Below are positions 26,251-33,543 of a stretch of DNA of 64,000 nucleotides, one piece after another (position 1 is the stretch's first letter; every line of letters starts with the position of its first letter). The stretch comes from an uncultured Actinomyces sp. Lineage in GTDB: Bacteria > Actinomycetota > Actinomycetes > Actinomycetales > Actinomycetaceae. The DNA lies in NCBI GenBank assembly GCA_900545825.1, contig URAS01000006.1, forward strand, positions 1 to 64,000, read 5' to 3'. The notes below the pieces were generated by a model. It had not been told where the DNA came from. It made no database searches and saw nothing but the letters and a program-made list of their open reading frames with translations. The translations under genes and the position numbers were made by a program.

Positions 26251-27558
26251 ATGCGTCTGATGCACATGAAACGTGCGGCAGGCATGGCGGCGACGCTGTG
26301 TCTGATCGCGGCGGGAGGGGCGGCGGCTACGACGGCGCACGCCGCTGACGCCCAAGACGGCTCGACCGAGTTCCCGGCTAATGTTTGCGGTGACCTGGTC
26401 ACCCCAACCCAGGTCATTGAGGGCGATACGACGGCCGATCACCAGGCGATCACGCCCCAGCCAGGTCCCGACGGTAAGGCGACTCCGGTCATCCTCGTCC
26501 ACGGGTGGACGGCGCACGGCCAGCACATCAACCACAACCCGCATAAGGGGTCCTCGCAGTTCTCGCTCTATGTTGACCGCGCGGCCGATGGTAGCGAGGG
26601 GTACACCCTGCCGAAGGACCAGGTGACGAGCTCATTCGTCGGTATGGTGCAGCAGATCCCGGGCGCCGCGGTCTACATGTTCTCGTACGAGAACGTCAAC
26701 ACCCACTGGGTGACTGACCCGCAGATCGGCAAGAAGCTCGCTTCCGCGATCGAGTGCCTGACCGACCACTACGGCACGAAGGCCGTCGTCGTCGGCCACT
26801 CGATGGGTGGCTTGGCGGCGCGCCAGGCGCTCTCCGAGCGCGACAGCCACGGTGCTCAGACCTCGGATCGTGTCGCGCACCTCGTGACGTTTGGAACGCC
26901 GAACACCGGCACCACGCAGTTCCAGGCCGCCTACAACGCTATGGATGCGTCGCTGTGGGTTCCCGGCCTGAACGTCAAGACGGGCCTCCTCAAGGTCATT
27001 TTGAAGAAGTGCTCGGAAATGGCTGACCAGACCGGCCAGTTCTGCTTCGGTATGGGTGGTCCTCCGGATGGCATGTACACCGAGGGCGCCCGCGCGATGC
27101 TGCCGAATTCTGCCGCCCTCCTGGCTCTCCCGAAGGTGCCGAAGGACGTTCCGTACACGGCGTTCGCCGGTGACACCCAGATCGGCGGCTACTCGATGTT
27201 TGGTTTCAACTCGAAGCGCCTCGTCGACATGGGTGACTTCGCGGTGCCGCTGGCGTCGGCCATCGACGGTGCTGACGAGACCCACATTGCCAGGTGTGAG
27301 TACGGGATTGCCGCGATCAGCGACGGCCGTCACCACCTGTCGATCAAGGACATCGTGGCGGGTGAGCGTCGCACGAACATCCTCACGCCCGTGGATCTCT
27401 CGCGTGAGATGGCGACTCCGTGCTACCACAACAACCTCATGAGCGAGGTTGGGCTGGCTAACGGCGCGGTCAAGACGATCAGCGACGTCGTGTCGCACCC
27501 GGTGGCGCTGAACGACGAGGCCCCGGCCGATCAGACGACCGAGACGACGACCAACTAG
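26251..27558 (+). CDS. Secreted lipase/esterase (paralogue 2)
   Basis: The 435-residue paralogue of lipase 1 has a signal peptide ending near TTAHAADA (about residue 33), PVILVHGWTAHGQH and the nucleophile elbow GHSMGG with Ser184. It shares the segments VTDPQIGKKL and FGTPNTGTTQ with lipase 1. Similarity covers the full length, so the pair comes from an old duplication that enclosed the TM protein gene. GGAG lies upstream of ATG 26251. A strong terminator follows at 27646-27680. Confidence 0.87.
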   Translation: MRLMHMKRAAGMAATLCLIAAGGAAATTAHAADAQDGSTEFPANVCGDLVTPTQVIEGDTTADHQAITPQPGPDGKATPVILVHGWTAHGQHINHNPHKGSSQFSLYVDRAADGSEGYTLPKDQVTSSFVGMVQQIPGAAVYMFSYENVNTHWVTDPQIGKKLASAIECLTDHYGTKAVVVGHSMGGLAARQALSERDSHGAQTSDRVAHLVTFGTPNTGTTQFQAAYNAMDASLWVPGLNVKTGLLKVILKKCSEMADQTGQFCFGMGGPPDGMYTEGARAMLPNSAALLALPKVPKDVPYTAFAGDTQIGGYSMFGFNSKRLVDMGDFAVPLASAIDGADETHIARCEYGIAAISDGRHHLSIKDIVAGERRTNILTPVDLSREMATPCYHNNLMSEVGLANGAVKTISDVVSHPVALNDEAPADQTTETTTN

Positions 27559-27645
27559 CAGGTCACCAGACCACCACTGACTGTGCCGATGGGCATGCTC
27601 GCCACGTGCAGGGGCGAGCCTCGGACGTAGCCAGTGGCTCTGACC

Positions 27646-27680
27646 AGGCAGCGGTGAAGCGTGAAGCTTCACCGCTGCCT
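27646..27680 (+). terminator. Terminator after lipase 2
   Basis: A perfect 15-bp stem (AGGCAGCGGTGAAGC, 27646-27660, with 27666-27680) with a five-base loop GTGAA is followed by GTTTCTTCT. Confidence 0.9.
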
Positions 27681-27701
27681 GTTTCTTCTGCCCCCTTTCC
27701 A

Positions 27702-27730
27702 GTGAACGTGACCTTTTTTGATCACGGTCA
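27702..27730. repeat. Family A repeat (A1, imperfect right arm)
   Basis: The left arm GTGAACGTGA and the right arm TCACGGTCAT differ from the consensus at two positions. It lies between the lipase 2 terminator and the guaB1 start. Confidence 0.75.
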
Positions 27731-27766
27731 TCCCCCAGCCCCCGCGCCGCGGTAGGGTGAGGTAAC

Positions 27767-29206
27767 GTGCGATTTCTCAATGATCAGAGTGCCCCGTACG
27801 AACTGACGTACGACGATGTCTTTATGGTGCCGTCGAGGACGAACATCGGCTCGCGTTTCGACGTCGACCTCTCCTCCGACGACGGCACGGGAACGAACGT
27901 CCCCCTCGTCGTCGCGAACATGACCGCGGTCGCGGGCAAGCGAATGGCCGAGACGGTCTCGCGCCGCGGCGGCCTCGTCGTCCTCCCGCAGGACGTGCCG
28001 TCCGACATCGTCGCCGACACGATCGCCAAGGTCAAAGCGTGCGACACCGTGTACGACACGCCGGTGACGCTGCGGCCGCGTGACACGGTGGCGCAGGCGC
28101 TGTCGCTCATCAACAAGCGCGCCCACCACGCCGTCATCATCGTCGGCAAGGACGGCAAACCCGTCGGCCTCGTCCCCGAATCCGCCCTCGAGGGCGTCGA
28201 CCACTTCGCGCAGCTCCACACGATCATGGACGCGCCGGTCACGCTGCCGGCGGGCGTGACCCCCGAGGACGCCTACGCCGCGCTGTCCGAGCGCCACCTG
28301 GGCGTCGGCTCGATCGTCGACACCGAGGGGCGCCTGGTCGGCGTCCTCACGCGCCGCGGGGCCGTGCGGTCGTCGATTTACCGCCCGAACGTCGACGCGT
28401 CCGGCAAGCTGCGGGTGGCCGCGGCGATCGGGATCAACGGCGACGTCGCGGGCCGCGCCCGCGCGCTCGTCGACGCCGGCGTGGACGTCCTCGTCGTCGA
28501 CACGGCGCACGGGTATCAGGAAAAGACGATCCAGGCCCTCGAGGCGGTCCGCTCGATCGGCGTCGACCTGCCGGTGGCCTGCGGAAACGTGGTGACGGCC
28601 GACGCGACGCGCGACCTCGTCAAGGCGGGCGCGTCGATCGTCAAGGTCGGCATCGGCCCGGGAGCGATGTGCACGACCCGCATGGCGACCGGTGTGGGCC
28701 GGCCGCAGTTCTCGGCCGTTCTCGAGTGTGCCGAGGCCGCGAACGCGCTGGGCGCGAACGTGTGGGCCGACGGCGGCGTGCGCCACCCGCGCGACGTCGC
28801 GTTGGCGCTGGCCGCGGGCGCGTCGAACGTCATGATCGGGTCGTGGTTCGCGGGGACTCTCGAGTCGCCCGGCGACATCACGTACGACCGCGAAGGCCGA
28901 CCCTACAAGGAGAACTTCGGCATGGCGTCGCGCCGCGCGGTGCGCAACCGCAACCAGGCGGCCAGGGGCTTCGACCGGGCCCGCAAGGAACTGTTCGAGG
29001 AGGGCATCTCGTCCTCGCGGATGTTCATCGACCCGCGGCGCCCGGGCGTCGAGGACCTCATCGACCAGATCGTTGCCGGCGTACGCAGCTCGTTCACCTA
29101 CGCCGGCGCGCGCACGCAGGCCGAGTTCCGCGCCCGCGCGACCGTCGGCATCCAGTCGGCCGCCGGCTACAAGGAGGGCGCCCCGCTCCACCAGTCGTGG
29201 ATGTGA
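27767..29206 (+). CDS. guaB1: GuaB1-family GMP reductase (IMP dehydrogenase-related)
   Basis: The 479-residue protein has a TIM barrel interrupted by a CBS-domain pair (about residues 95-215). It begins with LTYDDVFMVPSRTNIGSR, has VVANMTAV, and carries the catalytic loop GIGPGAMCTTRM (Cys near residue 306) and WADGGVRHPRDVALALAAGA. The C-terminal part (GMASRRAVRNRNQ, SSFTYAGA) fits the actinobacterial GuaB1 group, shown in mycobacteria to be a GMP reductase rather than an IMP dehydrogenase. GTG 27767 follows GTGAGG. It returns GMP to IMP in purine salvage; a purine phosphoribosyltransferase gene lies 2 kb away. Confidence 0.9.
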   Translation: MRFLNDQSAPYELTYDDVFMVPSRTNIGSRFDVDLSSDDGTGTNVPLVVANMTAVAGKRMAETVSRRGGLVVLPQDVPSDIVADTIAKVKACDTVYDTPVTLRPRDTVAQALSLINKRAHHAVIIVGKDGKPVGLVPESALEGVDHFAQLHTIMDAPVTLPAGVTPEDAYAALSERHLGVGSIVDTEGRLVGVLTRRGAVRSSIYRPNVDASGKLRVAAAIGINGDVAGRARALVDAGVDVLVVDTAHGYQEKTIQALEAVRSIGVDLPVACGNVVTADATRDLVKAGASIVKVGIGPGAMCTTRMATGVGRPQFSAVLECAEAANALGANVWADGGVRHPRDVALALAAGASNVMIGSWFAGTLESPGDITYDREGRPYKENFGMASRRAVRNRNQAARGFDRARKELFEEGISSSRMFIDPRRPGVEDLIDQIVAGVRSSFTYAGARTQAEFRARATVGIQSAAGYKEGAPLHQSWM

Positions 29207-29273
29207 GGACGCCTGCCGATCCCGGTAGCGTAGGGACGTCCACGGGCCGAACGAAAACTACAAGGAGGCGCCA

Positions 29274-29756
29274 ATGCCCCGCGTTCTCATGGTGTGCACG
29301 GGCAACATCTGCCGGTCGTTCATGGCCGAGGTCGTCCTCGCCGACGCCGCCCGCCGGGCGGGACGGCCGGACATCGAGGTCGACTCGGTGGGCGTGTCCG
29401 ACGAGGAAGAGGGCAACGGCCCTGATCGGCGCGCGGTTCGCGTGCTGCGTGAGGCCGGCTATGCGGTCCCGCCGCACCGGGCCCGCCAGATCTCGCGGGG
29501 CGACCTTACCCAGTCCGACCTCGTGCTGGCGATGACCGACGGCCACTACCGCGCGTTGCGGCGGTTGGCCGAGCGGCTGGGGCTTTCCGACGCCCAGGCG
29601 CCGCGCATCGCGATGTATCGCGACTGGGATCCGCAGGGCAGCGGGAACGTCCCCGACCCCTGGTACGGCGACATGGACGACTTCGTCGACACCCTCGATT
29701 GTGTCGAGCGCGTCACACCCGCGCTGCTTGCCGCCCTTGGCGGCGACGTTTCCTGA
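29274..29756 (+). CDS. Low-molecular-weight protein-tyrosine phosphatase
   Basis: The 160-residue protein has the N-terminal phosphate loop CTGNICRS (Cys8, Arg14), followed by MAEVVLADAA. The general-acid Asp is in VPDPWYG (about residue 128). Length and layout are normal for this class. Family members act on tyrosine kinases or exopolysaccharide regulators, and some are secreted by pathogens; no signal peptide is present here. A well-placed AAGGAGG lies before ATG 29274. No tyrosine kinase gene is nearby. Confidence 0.92.
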   Translation: MPRVLMVCTGNICRSFMAEVVLADAARRAGRPDIEVDSVGVSDEEEGNGPDRRAVRVLREAGYAVPPHRARQISRGDLTQSDLVLAMTDGHYRALRRLAERLGLSDAQAPRIAMYRDWDPQGSGNVPDPWYGDMDDFVDTLDCVERVTPALLAALGGDVS

Positions 29757-29801
29757 GGTCAGACGTCACATCTCCGGCGCCCTCATCGATGTCTCATCGA
29801 C

Positions 29802-29815
29802 CACACCCGGGTGTG
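29802..29815. promoter_or_regulatory. 14-bp perfect palindrome in front of the protease gene
   Basis: CACACCCGGGTGTG is perfectly self-complementary with no loop, which fits a dimer-binding operator better than a terminator. It lies 87 bp before the protease start. Confidence 0.35.
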
Positions 29816-29902
29816 AAAAACGTCCCGGGGGCCTAGGCTTGGAGGTAACGAAACGGTGTCGATTTGGCGACGCCTAGGACACGAAAGCCGAGGGGGCGCC
29901 AC

Positions 29903-30916
29903 ATGCGGATACGTGGTCGACGCGGGGTAATGGCCGCCGCGGCCATCCTGGCCAGCGCGGGTTTGCTCGCGGCTCCCGCCGCCGACGCGCTGAGCGGCCA
30001 CGTCCACAGCACCTCCGTCGTCGCCCGCCAGACCAACGATGACGCGACGATCACGTGGTTCGGCCACGTCAAGCCGTCCGTTGTGCATCACAACTACTGG
30101 ACGTCGTGGCGTATCCGCTGGCCCGGCGTCGCGCCCGGCGTCCACCAGCAGGTCGTCGATCCGTCGCTGACCTCGCTCGTTGCCAGCTTCTCGGACGCGC
30201 CCGAAGGGCAGGCGGTCGAGACCGAGGGCAACGTCATTCCCCAGATGGGCCTCGTCGTCTACGGCGACCACGCGGCGAACCCCGACTCGACGTCGTGCTC
30301 CGGCGTCGTCGTCCACTCGCCGACCGGCGACCGCGTGGTCACGGCCGCGCACTGCCTATCCGGCATCACGGGCCGCATCGGCTTCATCCCCGACTACCAC
30401 GACGGCAAGGCGCCCTACGGCGTTTGGGAGGTCGAGGCGACCGCGGTCGACGCCGACTACCCAGACGTTTCTGCTGATCAAGCCGTCCTCAAGATCGCAC
30501 CGCGCGACGGCAAAACGATCGAAGAGGTCGTCGGCGGTCTGCCCGTCGCCTACGACGCCCAGCTGGACAACGACAACATCATCATGGCTGGCTATCCGTC
30601 GTCGACCAAAGAGCCGCGCCTCTGCCGCGCGGCGACGACGCTCTACCAGGAGGACGGCGCCAGCTTCCTCTACATGAACTGCAAGGGCATGCCCGGCGGC
30701 GTTTCGGGCGGCCCGTGGGTACGGATGATGGCCGACGGCGACCCCGAACTGGTCGGCGTCACCGGCGGCGGCCGCGACGGCGGCGGCGAAAACGACGACG
30801 AGTCCGTGGCCGTCCCCATGTCGACCGCGCGCACGCGCACCCTCATCACGATGTCGCTCGACCCCGTCGACAAGACCGTCCACACCGAGAAAGAAAGCGC
30901 CGTCGCCCGCCACTAG
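29903..30916 (+). CDS. Secreted trypsin-like serine protease (S1 family)
   Basis: The 337-residue protein has an Arg-rich N-terminus and a signal peptide ending near PAADALSG. ATG 29903 is chosen because GAGGGGG stands about 7 bp before it; an upstream TTG in frame is less likely. The catalytic triad can be read: His150 in TAAHC, Asp192 in SADQAVL and Ser268 in GGVSGGPW. Cys pairs flank the His and Ser regions as in secreted S1 proteases. A Gly/Asp-rich loop (GGGRDGGGENDDE) follows. It is exported, without a sorting motif. It is convergent with a phosphoribosyltransferase gene across a family B repeat array. Confidence 0.9.
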   Translation: MRIRGRRGVMAAAAILASAGLLAAPAADALSGHVHSTSVVARQTNDDATITWFGHVKPSVVHHNYWTSWRIRWPGVAPGVHQQVVDPSLTSLVASFSDAPEGQAVETEGNVIPQMGLVVYGDHAANPDSTSCSGVVVHSPTGDRVVTAAHCLSGITGRIGFIPDYHDGKAPYGVWEVEATAVDADYPDVSADQAVLKIAPRDGKTIEEVVGGLPVAYDAQLDNDNIIMAGYPSSTKEPRLCRAATTLYQEDGASFLYMNCKGMPGGVSGGPWVRMMADGDPELVGVTGGGRDGGGENDDESVAVPMSTARTRTLITMSLDPVDKTVHTEKESAVARH

Positions 30917-30952
30917 CCGGTAGGACGCTGGGGAGTCGGCGCGTTTCCTGCA

Positions 30953-31083
30953 CGAAACGCTCACTGAGACAGCGAAACGCTCACTGAGACAGCGAAACGC
31001 TCACTGAGACAGCGAAACGCTCACCTAACTTGTCAGGTCCGGCCTCTCAGGGCCGGGTTTTGACAAATGAGGTGAGCGTTTCG
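30953..31083. repeat. Family B tandem half-sites plus full palindrome
   Basis: Three perfect tandem copies of the 20-mer CGAAACGCTCACTGAGACAG (30953-30972, 30973-30992, 30993-31012) run straight into a full family B palindrome (31013-31083). The array lies between the convergent protease and phosphoribosyltransferase genes. There are no unique spacers, so it is not a CRISPR array. Confidence 0.92.
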
Positions 31084-31092
31084 GATTTGGGG

Positions 31093-31641
31093 TTACGGCT
31101 GCTCGACGTCGCTCGTCACCGGCGGCAGCGTCGACCACGGGAAGTTAATCCACTTATCCGTGTGCTTGAGGACGTAGTCCGGCATAATCACCGAACGCGA
31201 CTTGACGTAAATGCAGCAGCTGCGGGCCTCCGACACCTGCACCATCGCGCCACCCGCCGGATCGCCCGTGGGAATGCCCTGGTCACGCACCATCTGCATG
31301 ACGAGGTCGAGGGTCTTGCCCGAGTCGGCGACGTCGTCGACGACGAGGACGCGCTTGCCTTCCAGCGCGCTGACGTCCATCAGCGGGGGGATGAGGACGG
31401 GTTCGGGCAGAGTTTCCTCGATGTCGGTGTAGAACTCGACGTTCATCGTGCCGCACGCCTTGACGCCGAGGGCGTACGAGAGCGCGCCGGCCGGCAACAG
31501 GCCACCGCGGGCGACGGCAACGACGAGGTCGGGCATCCACCCGGAGTCGTGGATTTGCAGAGCCAACGAACGGATTCCGGCGCCGAAGCCCTGCCAGGTG
31601 AGGATTTCGCGATCGGTCGGGGACTGAGAAGATGCAACCAT
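31093..31641 (-). CDS. Purine-type phosphoribosyltransferase
   Basis: The 182-residue cytoplasmic type I phosphoribosyltransferase has the PRPP-binding loop VLVVDDVADSGKT and a Gpt-like layout (VAVARGGLLPAGALSYALG near the N-terminus, KWINFPW at the end). It most resembles xanthine/hypoxanthine-guanine salvage enzymes. ATG 31641 is chosen because the family fold begins there; the longer open frame is not coding. No ribosome-binding site stands in front. Instead TATTAT lies nine bases upstream and would place the transcript start at or next to the ATG, so the mRNA may be leaderless. Confidence 0.85.
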   Translation of the reverse strand: MVASSQSPTDREILTWQGFGAGIRSLALQIHDSGWMPDLVVAVARGGLLPAGALSYALGVKACGTMNVEFYTDIEETLPEPVLIPPLMDVSALEGKRVLVVDDVADSGKTLDLVMQMVRDQGIPTGDPAGGAMVQVSEARSCCIYVKSRSVIMPDYVLKHTDKWINFPWSTLPPVTSDVEQP

Positions 31642-31751
31642 GTCCACAGCATAATAGGGACGCCGCCTCCGCGTGACCGTCCGGGCGGGGCGAGAGGCGC
31701 GGGCGGGACGCGGCTGGGCGCGCGGGCGACGACCTCGTCGTGCGGTGGCGT

Positions 31752-31831
31752 GCGTGAACGTGATCAAAAAGGTCACGTTCGCGGGTTTAGGGCCTTGAAC
31801 GTGATCAAAGCGGACAGAAAGGTCACGTTCA
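31752..31831. repeat. Family A repeat pair (A1 + A2)
   Basis: 31752-31782 is a short-loop A1 copy and 31795-31831 a long-loop A2 copy with a CGGACAG core. They lie between the divergent phosphoribosyltransferase and SprT-like genes, so this pair cannot serve as a terminator for either. Confidence 0.85.
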
Positions 31832-31904
31832 TCGGGGTGGGGCGGCGGGGGACAGCCCGCGCCCGACGAGCATGCGGCCGGTAGCATGCAGGCGGGAGGT
31901 GAGC

Positions 31905-32420
31905 GTGGAACTCGACGACGTGCGGAGGGCGGCCGACGCTCTCATCGACCAGTACGGCCTGGCCCAGCAGGGGTGGCGCGTCCAGTTCGACCGGGCGACG
32001 CGGCGCGCGGGATGCTGCCGCTTCGACCGGCAGGTGATCTCGCTGTCGGCGCCCCTCATGCGCCTCTACGACGCCGACCAGGTGCGCGACGTCGTCCTCC
32101 ACGAGGTCGCCCATGCGCTCGCGGGACCCCGCCACGGCCACGACCAGACGTGGCGGCGCATCGCCCAGCGGGTCGGGGCGAACCCGCGCTCGCGGGTGCC
32201 CAAGGACGCCCCGCGCGTTTCAGGCCCGTGGGTCGGCACCTGCCCCGCCGGGCACACGATCGATCGTTTCCGCAGGCCGCGGCGGGTTCTCACGTGTGCG
32301 GTGTGCTCGCCGCGCTTTGACATGGCGAACGTCTTTACGTGGACCTACGAGGGCGTTCCCACGGCCCCGGGCGGCGACTATGCCAGACAGTTGCGGCGCC
32401 TGCGCGCGAAAACGCCCTAG
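31905..32420 (+). CDS. SprT-like zinc metalloprotease-fold protein
   Basis: The roughly 171-residue protein has the zinc motif HEVAH (residues 66-70) with a third His in the following HGHDQTW segment, as in SprT/Spartan-like proteins. The C-terminal part contains CPAGH and CAVC, probably a zinc ribbon. Eukaryotic relatives cut DNA-protein crosslinks; the bacterial function is not settled. GTG 31905 has GGGAGG five bases before it; an upstream ATG (31872) in frame is less likely. It ends 11 bp before the next gene, so the two may be co-transcribed. Confidence 0.82.
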   Translation: MELDDVRRAADALIDQYGLAQQGWRVQFDRATRRAGCCRFDRQVISLSAPLMRLYDADQVRDVVLHEVAHALAGPRHGHDQTWRRIAQRVGANPRSRVPKDAPRVSGPWVGTCPAGHTIDRFRRPRRVLTCAVCSPRFDMANVFTWTYEGVPTAPGGDYARQLRRLRAKTP

Positions 32421-32431
32421 AGTAGGCGTCA

Positions 32432-33367
32432 ATGAGTTTTAGCACGCGCCCGACCGGCCCCGAGCCGCCGCGCCGAACGTCGCCTGCTCACAAGCCCGCG
32501 GATCGCCACGGCCGACAGTCGGCCTCGGTTTATCGGCGCCGCCGGTTGGGATGCGGGGGAGTCCTCCTCGCCATCGTCGTCCTCGTCGTCATCGTGGTGA
32601 AGAGCCTGGGCGGTCACCAGGCCGCCGAAACCTCCACCGAGCAGCCCGAACCGACGACGCCGCCCCTGTCGGCCGAGGGGTGGGATCCCGGGACGATCAT
32701 CACGAACGCCGAGATGACGGACACCTCGACGATGACCGAGGCCCAGGTCCAACAGTTCCTCGATACCTGGGGCAAGGGCTGCCGCCCGGGCGGCGACGGC
32801 GCGATCGCGTGCCTCAAGGACTACCAGGTCGACGCCGCCACGAAGCCCGCGTCCGCGTCGTGCCCGCGGCCACGCGAGCGCGGCCAGGGCCTCAAGGCGT
32901 CGACGATCATCTGGAGGACGGCCCAGGCGTGCGGGATTAACCCGCAGGTCATTCTCGTCACCCTGCAAAAGGAGCAGGGGCTGATCACGGCGTCCTCGTC
33001 GCGGCTGACCCAGACCCGCTACGACTGGGCGATGGGGTACGGCTGCCCGGACGGACACGACTGCGACCGGCAGTTCGCGGGGTTTGATACGCAGGTGTAT
33101 CAGGCGGCGGCGCAGTGGAAGCGGTACATGAACTCGCCGTGGTCGTATTCGATCATCGCCGGCCAGGTCAACCACATCCCCCATTCGCCGGACGCGTCGT
33201 GCGGGGCCGAGGACGTCATGGTGACGAACCGGGCGACGGCGGCGCTGTACAACTACACGCCGTACGTGCCGACCGAGGACGCGCTCAACGGCTACACCGA
33301 GGGCTGCAGCGCCGACGGGGTGGGGAATCTGCGGTTCTACGAGTACATGAAGGCCTGGTTTCGCTGA
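32432..33367 (+). CDS. Membrane-anchored hemagglutinin/lysozyme-fold-like protein
   Basis: The 311-residue protein has a basic, Pro-rich N-terminus and one TM segment at about 43-61 (VLLAIVVLVVIVV). A short stalk leads to an outer domain of about 230 residues. That domain includes TIIWRTAQACGINPQVILVTLQKEQGLI, which resembles the helix and catalytic-Glu region of lytic transglycosylase-like folds. AMGYGCPDGHDC and NFRFYEY-type segments at the end are known from proteins annotated as actinobacterial hemagglutinins. Cys residues suggest disulfides outside the cell. A role in cell-wall cutting or adhesion is plausible but not shown. Confidence 0.6.
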   Translation: MSFSTRPTGPEPPRRTSPAHKPADRHGRQSASVYRRRRLGCGGVLLAIVVLVVIVVKSLGGHQAAETSTEQPEPTTPPLSAEGWDPGTIITNAEMTDTSTMTEAQVQQFLDTWGKGCRPGGDGAIACLKDYQVDAATKPASASCPRPRERGQGLKASTIIWRTAQACGINPQVILVTLQKEQGLITASSSRLTQTRYDWAMGYGCPDGHDCDRQFAGFDTQVYQAAAQWKRYMNSPWSYSIIAGQVNHIPHSPDASCGAEDVMVTNRATAALYNYTPYVPTEDALNGYTEGCSADGVGNLRFYEYMKAWFR

Positions 33368-33503
33368 AGTGTTTAATATCACGGGGTCTGAGGGCGTGAA
33401 GTTTTCGGGGGAAACCGCCAGCGCGGCGCGAACCCGCCTGATCTGGGCGCGAGAAACCCTGTCATTTCATGGTCTAGACGTGTTAGCGTGGCCCTGATGT
33501 CGT

Positions 33504-33530
33504 CGTGCAACGAGTGCACGGCGGGTTTTT
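33504..33530 (+). terminator. Small hairpin with T-run before the beta-helix protein
   Basis: CGTGCA (33504-33509) pairs with TGCACG (33515-33520), then GCGGGTTTTT follows, just before the AGGAG ribosome-binding site. It may be a weak terminator of the preceding gene or a leader attenuator. Confidence 0.4.
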
Positions 33531-33543
33531 CAGGAGTTCACCA

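Noticed and set aside
29759..29770. TCAGACGTCACA as another sialic acid operator
   Set aside because: Two mismatches break the right half of the palindrome, and the neighbouring genes (phosphatase, protease) have no link to sialic acid; a hit of this quality is expected by chance.
30953..31083. Short direct repeats that could be read as a CRISPR array
   Set aside because: The 20-bp units follow each other with no spacers, the unit matches an intergenic repeat family found at five other places, and no cas gene is near.
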